Of a stretch of DNA of 16,823 nt, positions 14,487 to 16,823 are shown piece after piece. Made by a program: the position numbers and the translations under genes. Within the stretch, counting starts at the first letter, position 1, and each line of letters begins with the position of its first letter. Location: NCBI GenBank assembly GCA_959598545.1, contig CAUGFC010000036.1, positions 1 through 16,823 of the forward strand, written 5' to 3'. This stretch comes from an uncultured Olsenella sp. (GTDB lineage Bacteria > Actinomycetota > Coriobacteriia > Coriobacteriales > Atopobiaceae). The notes below the pieces were generated by a model, which was not told the DNA's origin, did no database searches, and saw nothing but the letters and a program-made list of their open reading frames with translations.

Positions 14487-15104
14487 ATGAGCTTCCTCGA
14501 CACGATCAAGGACCGCCTGCGCGGCGTCGACGACTACTACGAGGACGACTACTACGACGAGGACTACGAGTCCGACGGCTACGAGCAGGATGACCGCCGC
14601 TCCCGTGACACCGGCGGCAGCGGCCGGCTGCTGGGCACCACGCCGCGCCCCGAGGCCGAGAGCATCTCCGTCTACACCCGCTCCGGCCGCCCGGTGAGCA
14701 CCACGCCCGCCGAGCAGCCGCAGTCCCGCGGCTACGGCGCCTACCAGCCGTCCGACTCCTACCGCGCGAGCTACGACGCCCCCGCCGCGTCCGCGGACCT
14801 GGGCGCCACCATGCGCGTCACCACCGCGCAGCTGCCGCCCTACGTCCTGCGCCCCGTCTCCTACGACGACGTCCAGACCGTCGTGCAGCGCGTGCGCACC
14901 AACCAGCCCGTGGTCCTCGTGTTCCGCAACACCAACATCGAGACCGCCAAGCGCATCCTCGACTTCAGCTTCGGCTTCTCCTACGGCGTGAACGGCTCGG
15001 TCACCGAGCTCGGCGACCGCGTCTTCGCCGTGCTGCCCGCCGGCGCCTCGCTCAGCGCCACCGACCTCGACAAGCTCGTCGCCGACGGCGACCTCGTCCG
15101 CTAG
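14487..15104 (+). CDS. sepF: Cell division protein SepF
   Basis: Membrane-associated FtsZ anchor and Z-ring organiser. The product is 205 aa. The N-terminal MSFLDTIKDRLRG can form the amphipathic membrane helix known for SepF. A striking acidic/Tyr tract follows (DYYEDDYYDEDYESD, about 16-30), then a polar linker to about residue 108. The SepF core runs from about 109 to 195 and includes VLRPVSYDDVQTVVQRVR, PVVLVFRNTNIETAKRILDF and FSYGVNGSVTELGDRVFAVLP. AAGGG at 14476-14480 is 6 nt upstream of the ATG. In bacteria without FtsA, such as this cluster implies, SepF is the main membrane tether of FtsZ through its C-terminal tail. The gene lies 39 nt after yggS and 11 nt before proC. Confidence 0.95.
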   Translation: MSFLDTIKDRLRGVDDYYEDDYYDEDYESDGYEQDDRRSRDTGGSGRLLGTTPRPEAESISVYTRSGRPVSTTPAEQPQSRGYGAYQPSDSYRASYDAPAASADLGATMRVTTAQLPPYVLRPVSYDDVQTVVQRVRTNQPVVLVFRNTNIETAKRILDFSFGFSYGVNGSVTELGDRVFAVLPAGASLSATDLDKLVADGDLVR

Positions 15105-15115
15105 GGGGTCGCGCC

Positions 15116-15925
15116 ATGGGCGAGAAGATCGATCTGAGCGTCGGCGTCATCGGCGCCGGCGCCATGGGCGGCGCGATCGCGCGCGGCCTGGTCGCCGCGG
15201 GCGTCGCGGACGCCGCGCGCGTCCTGGCGGCCGACCACGAGGCGGATCGCCGCGCGGCGCTCGCAGGGCTCGGCATGCGCGTCTTCCCGGGTGAGGCCGA
15301 GCTGCTCGCCGAGCGCCCCGACGTCGTGGTCCTCGCGGTCAAGCCGCAGGTCCTGGGCGAGGTCCTGGTGTCGGCCGCCCCGCTCGTCGCCGACGCGCTC
15401 GTGATCTCGATCGCCGCGGGCGTGCCGCTCTCCGCGCTCGAGTCCGCGCTGCCGGGCGCCCGCGTGGTCCGCGCGATGCCCAACCTGCCCGTCCAGGTGC
15501 GCTCGGGCGCCACGGCGCTCGCCGCCGGCACGCGGGCGACCGCCGGGGACGTCGAGCTGGCCCGCACGCTCTTCTCGGCCCTGGGCTCGGTTGCCGTCAT
15601 GCGCGAGGACCAGCTGGACGTCGCCGGGGCCGTCTCGGGCTGCGCGCCGGCGTTCTTCTCGCTGTTCGTCGACGCGCTCACGCGTGCGGGCGTGCTGCGG
15701 GGCCTGCCCGCCGCCGCGGCGCGCGAGCTGGTCGAGGCCACGATGCGCGGCTGCGCCGAGCAGCTCCTGAATGAGGGGGTCCATCCGAGGGAATACATGG
15801 AGCGGGTGACGTCCCCGGGCGGCACCACCGCCGCGGCCCTGCGCGAGCTCGAGGGGCCGCTCGTCGCCGGCACCTTCGCGGCGGTCGACGCCGCGCTGGC
15901 GCGGACCCGCGAGCTCGCCGGGTAG
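15116..15925 (+). CDS. proC: Pyrroline-5-carboxylate reductase
   Basis: NAD(P)H-dependent enzyme for the last step of proline synthesis, reducing pyrroline-5-carboxylate to proline in the cytoplasm. The product is 269 aa, standard. The Rossmann motif VIGAGAMGGAIARGL is at 11-25, followed by VVLAVKPQ (71-78), VISIAAGVPL, VVRAMPNLPVQVRSGAT (117-133) and the C-terminal dimer and substrate signature VTSPGGTTAAALRELE (231-246). The usual SGSGPAY stretch reads SGCAPAF here. A G-run at 15104-15108, 7 nt before the ATG, is the likely ribosome-binding site. Its place between sepF and yggT is unusual for a streptomycete-type dcw tail, but proC commonly neighbours yggS or sepF in proteobacteria and cyanobacteria. 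Confidence 0.95.
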   Translation: MGEKIDLSVGVIGAGAMGGAIARGLVAAGVADAARVLAADHEADRRAALAGLGMRVFPGEAELLAERPDVVVLAVKPQVLGEVLVSAAPLVADALVISIAAGVPLSALESALPGARVVRAMPNLPVQVRSGATALAAGTRATAGDVELARTLFSALGSVAVMREDQLDVAGAVSGCAPAFFSLFVDALTRAGVLRGLPAAAARELVEATMRGCAEQLLNEGVHPREYMERVTSPGGTTAAALRELEGPLVAGTFAAVDAALARTRELAG

Positions 15926-15980
15926 CGGAGCCGACGCCGCTCCCCGCAGACCGAGAGTCACGCACCCCAGAAAGGGTCTC

Positions 15981-16250
15981 ATGGGAACCTACCAGATCTT
16001 CGTCCTCGTCCAGAAGCTCTTCGACATCTACGGGTGGCTCGTCGTCATCTGGTGTTTGATGACGTGGTTCCCGCTGCGGCCGGGCAGCTTCGTGGACGAC
16101 CTCAGGGGTGCCATAGGCATGCTCGTGGAGCCCTACCTGCAGATCTTCCGTCGGTTCATCCCGCCCGTGGGCGGCATCGACTGGTCGCCTGTTGTGGCGA
16201 TATTGGTGCTGAGCGTCATCGAGCGCCTTCTGTACACGATTCTTCTGTAA
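15981..16250 (+). CDS. yggT: YggT/YlmG family membrane protein
   Basis: Small integral membrane protein, 89 aa. The family is linked to division, membrane or nucleoid organisation, but its biochemical role is unknown. Two hydrophobic segments are visible, about residues 5-28 (FVLVQKLFDIYGWLVVIWCL) and 70-88 (VVAILVLSVIERLLYTILL). Between them lies the family hallmark: WFPLRPGS, then VEPYLQIFRRFIPPVGGIDWSP. AAAGGG at 15971-15976 lies 4 nt before the ATG. A 55-nt gap separates it from proC, with only a weak hairpin (AGCGG/CCGCT, 15924-15941) and no clear promoter. The sepF-(proC)-ylmG-divIVA order supports the call. Confidence 0.93.
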   Translation: MGTYQIFVLVQKLFDIYGWLVVIWCLMTWFPLRPGSFVDDLRGAIGMLVEPYLQIFRRFIPPVGGIDWSPVVAILVLSVIERLLYTILL

Positions 16251-16253
16251 AAT
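16248..16253 (+). promoter_or_regulatory. Possible -10 element upstream of divIVA
   Basis: TAAAAT, five of six matches to TATAAT, overlaps the yggT stop in an AT-rich patch that stands out from its surroundings (16241-16260). No good -35 is visible at 16-18 nt. A stem CGGGC/GCCCG with loop CTCG (16273-16286) lies in the presumed leader, with no T-tract after it. Confidence 0.35.
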
Positions 16254-16313
16254 TTGGAACGTCATTGGCACGCGGGCCTCGGCCCGGGTCCATCGAAGCG
16301 AAAGGGAACAGGA

Positions 16314-16823
16314 ATGGCAATCACACCCGCAGACATCGAACAGCAGACCTTCTCTCCCTCCAAGCACGGCTACGACACCGAGGAGGTCGACGCCTTCCTC
16401 GAGCAGCTCTCCTCCGAGGTTGACGCGATGCTCCAGAAGATCGCCGACCTCAAGGGTCGCCTGACCTCCACCGAGCAGCAGCTCTCCGCCGCCCAGGCCC
16501 AGATCGCGAGCCTGGAGGAGAACCCGGTGAGCGTCCCGGCCGCCCCCGCGGCGCCGTCCGCCGACCTCGCCGCCTCCGAGCGCCAGATCTCCCAGGTCCT
16601 CATCGTCGCCCAGCAGTCCGCGGACAAGCTCCTGTCCGAGGCCCGCGACAACGCCGACCGCATCCGCAACGAGGCCGACGCCAAGGCCCGCGAGGTCATC
16701 CGCCAGGCGCTCGCCGAGAAGCAGAACGAGCTCGACGAGATCGACCGCCTCAAGGCCTCCCGCGAGGAGTTCCGTGGCGAGTACAAGAAGCTCCTGCAGC
16801 ACTTCATGGACGACGCCGAGGCC
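16314..16823 (+). CDS. divIVA: DivIVA/Wag31-type polar and septal coiled-coil protein, 5' part
   Basis: Membrane-curvature-sensing scaffold that marks septa and poles; in actinobacteria the family directs polar growth. The frame is open to the window end, giving 170 residues with no stop. The N-terminal membrane-binding domain reads MAITPADIEQQTFSPSKHGY then DTEEVDAFLEQL, the classical DivIVA start. A first coiled coil runs to about residue 70, a Pro/Ala/Val-rich hinge spans about 71-83, and a second coiled coil (from about 86, rich in Glu, Lys, Arg and Ala) continues to the edge. AAGGGA at 16302-16307 is a good ribosome-binding site 6 nt before the ATG. It is the expected last gene of the dcw cluster. 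Confidence 0.93.
   Translation, partial: MAITPADIEQQTFSPSKHGYDTEEVDAFLEQLSSEVDAMLQKIADLKGRLTSTEQQLSAAQAQIASLEENPVSVPAAPAAPSADLAASERQISQVLIVAQQSADKLLSEARDNADRIRNEADAKAREVIRQALAEKQNELDEIDRLKASREEFRGEYKKLLQHFMDDAEA

Noticed and set aside
16273..16286. Hairpin CGGGC/GCCCG between yggT and divIVA as a terminator.
   Set aside because: Five-base stem with no T-tract, placed just before the divIVA ribosome-binding site; more likely incidental GC-rich pairing.

Overview
The window is a high-GC (roughly 70% by eye), densely packed, entirely plus-strand division and cell wall (dcw) cluster. Read left to right it holds the 3' end of a class B penicillin-binding protein (ftsI-like), then murF, mraY, murD, ftsW, murG, murC, murB, ftsQ, ftsZ, pgeF (ylmD/yfiH), yggS (ylmE), sepF, proC, yggT (ylmG) and the 5' part of divIVA, which runs off the right edge. 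No mobile element, CRISPR array, rRNA or tRNA gene was seen.

The content points to a Gram-positive actinobacterium. There is no ftsA between ftsQ and ftsZ. The ftsZ-pgeF-yggS-sepF-yggT-divIVA tail is the actinobacterial/firmicute arrangement. The base composition is high GC, with near-exclusive use of GC-ending codons. Having murB in the cluster (murC-murB-ftsQ), no murE between ftsI and murF, and proC between sepF and yggT differs from the Streptomyces/Mycobacterium layout. It suggests a deep branch such as Coriobacteriia (an Olsenella/Collinsella-like organism); that placement is inference.

Block 1 (1-6574: ftsI', murF, mraY, murD, ftsW) has gaps of 13 nt or less and an ATGA overlap, so it reads as one polycistronic unit. 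MurD and MurF finish the UDP-MurNAc-pentapeptide, MraY makes lipid I, and FtsW with FtsI polymerise and cross-link septal glycan. Block 2 (murG alone, then murC-murB-ftsQ) is split by two gaps of 113 and 168 nt that carry promoter-like -10 boxes, hairpins and a terminator-like structure. Block 3 starts after a 329-nt gap with the best promoter of the window and encodes FtsZ, followed by tightly spaced pgeF and yggS. A probable internal promoter precedes sepF-proC, with yggT and divIVA downstream. Without FtsA, SepF is the expected membrane anchor of FtsZ, whose conserved C-terminal tail is present.

The genes are ordinary members of well-known families. The least explained signal is a 12-base sequence, GTCCTTCTCGCC. 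It occurs exactly five times: once in each of the three largest intergenic gaps, once inside murD, and once in reverse inside yggS. This is far more than base composition predicts. A 12-bp inverted repeat in the ftsQ-ftsZ gap is the second notable item.
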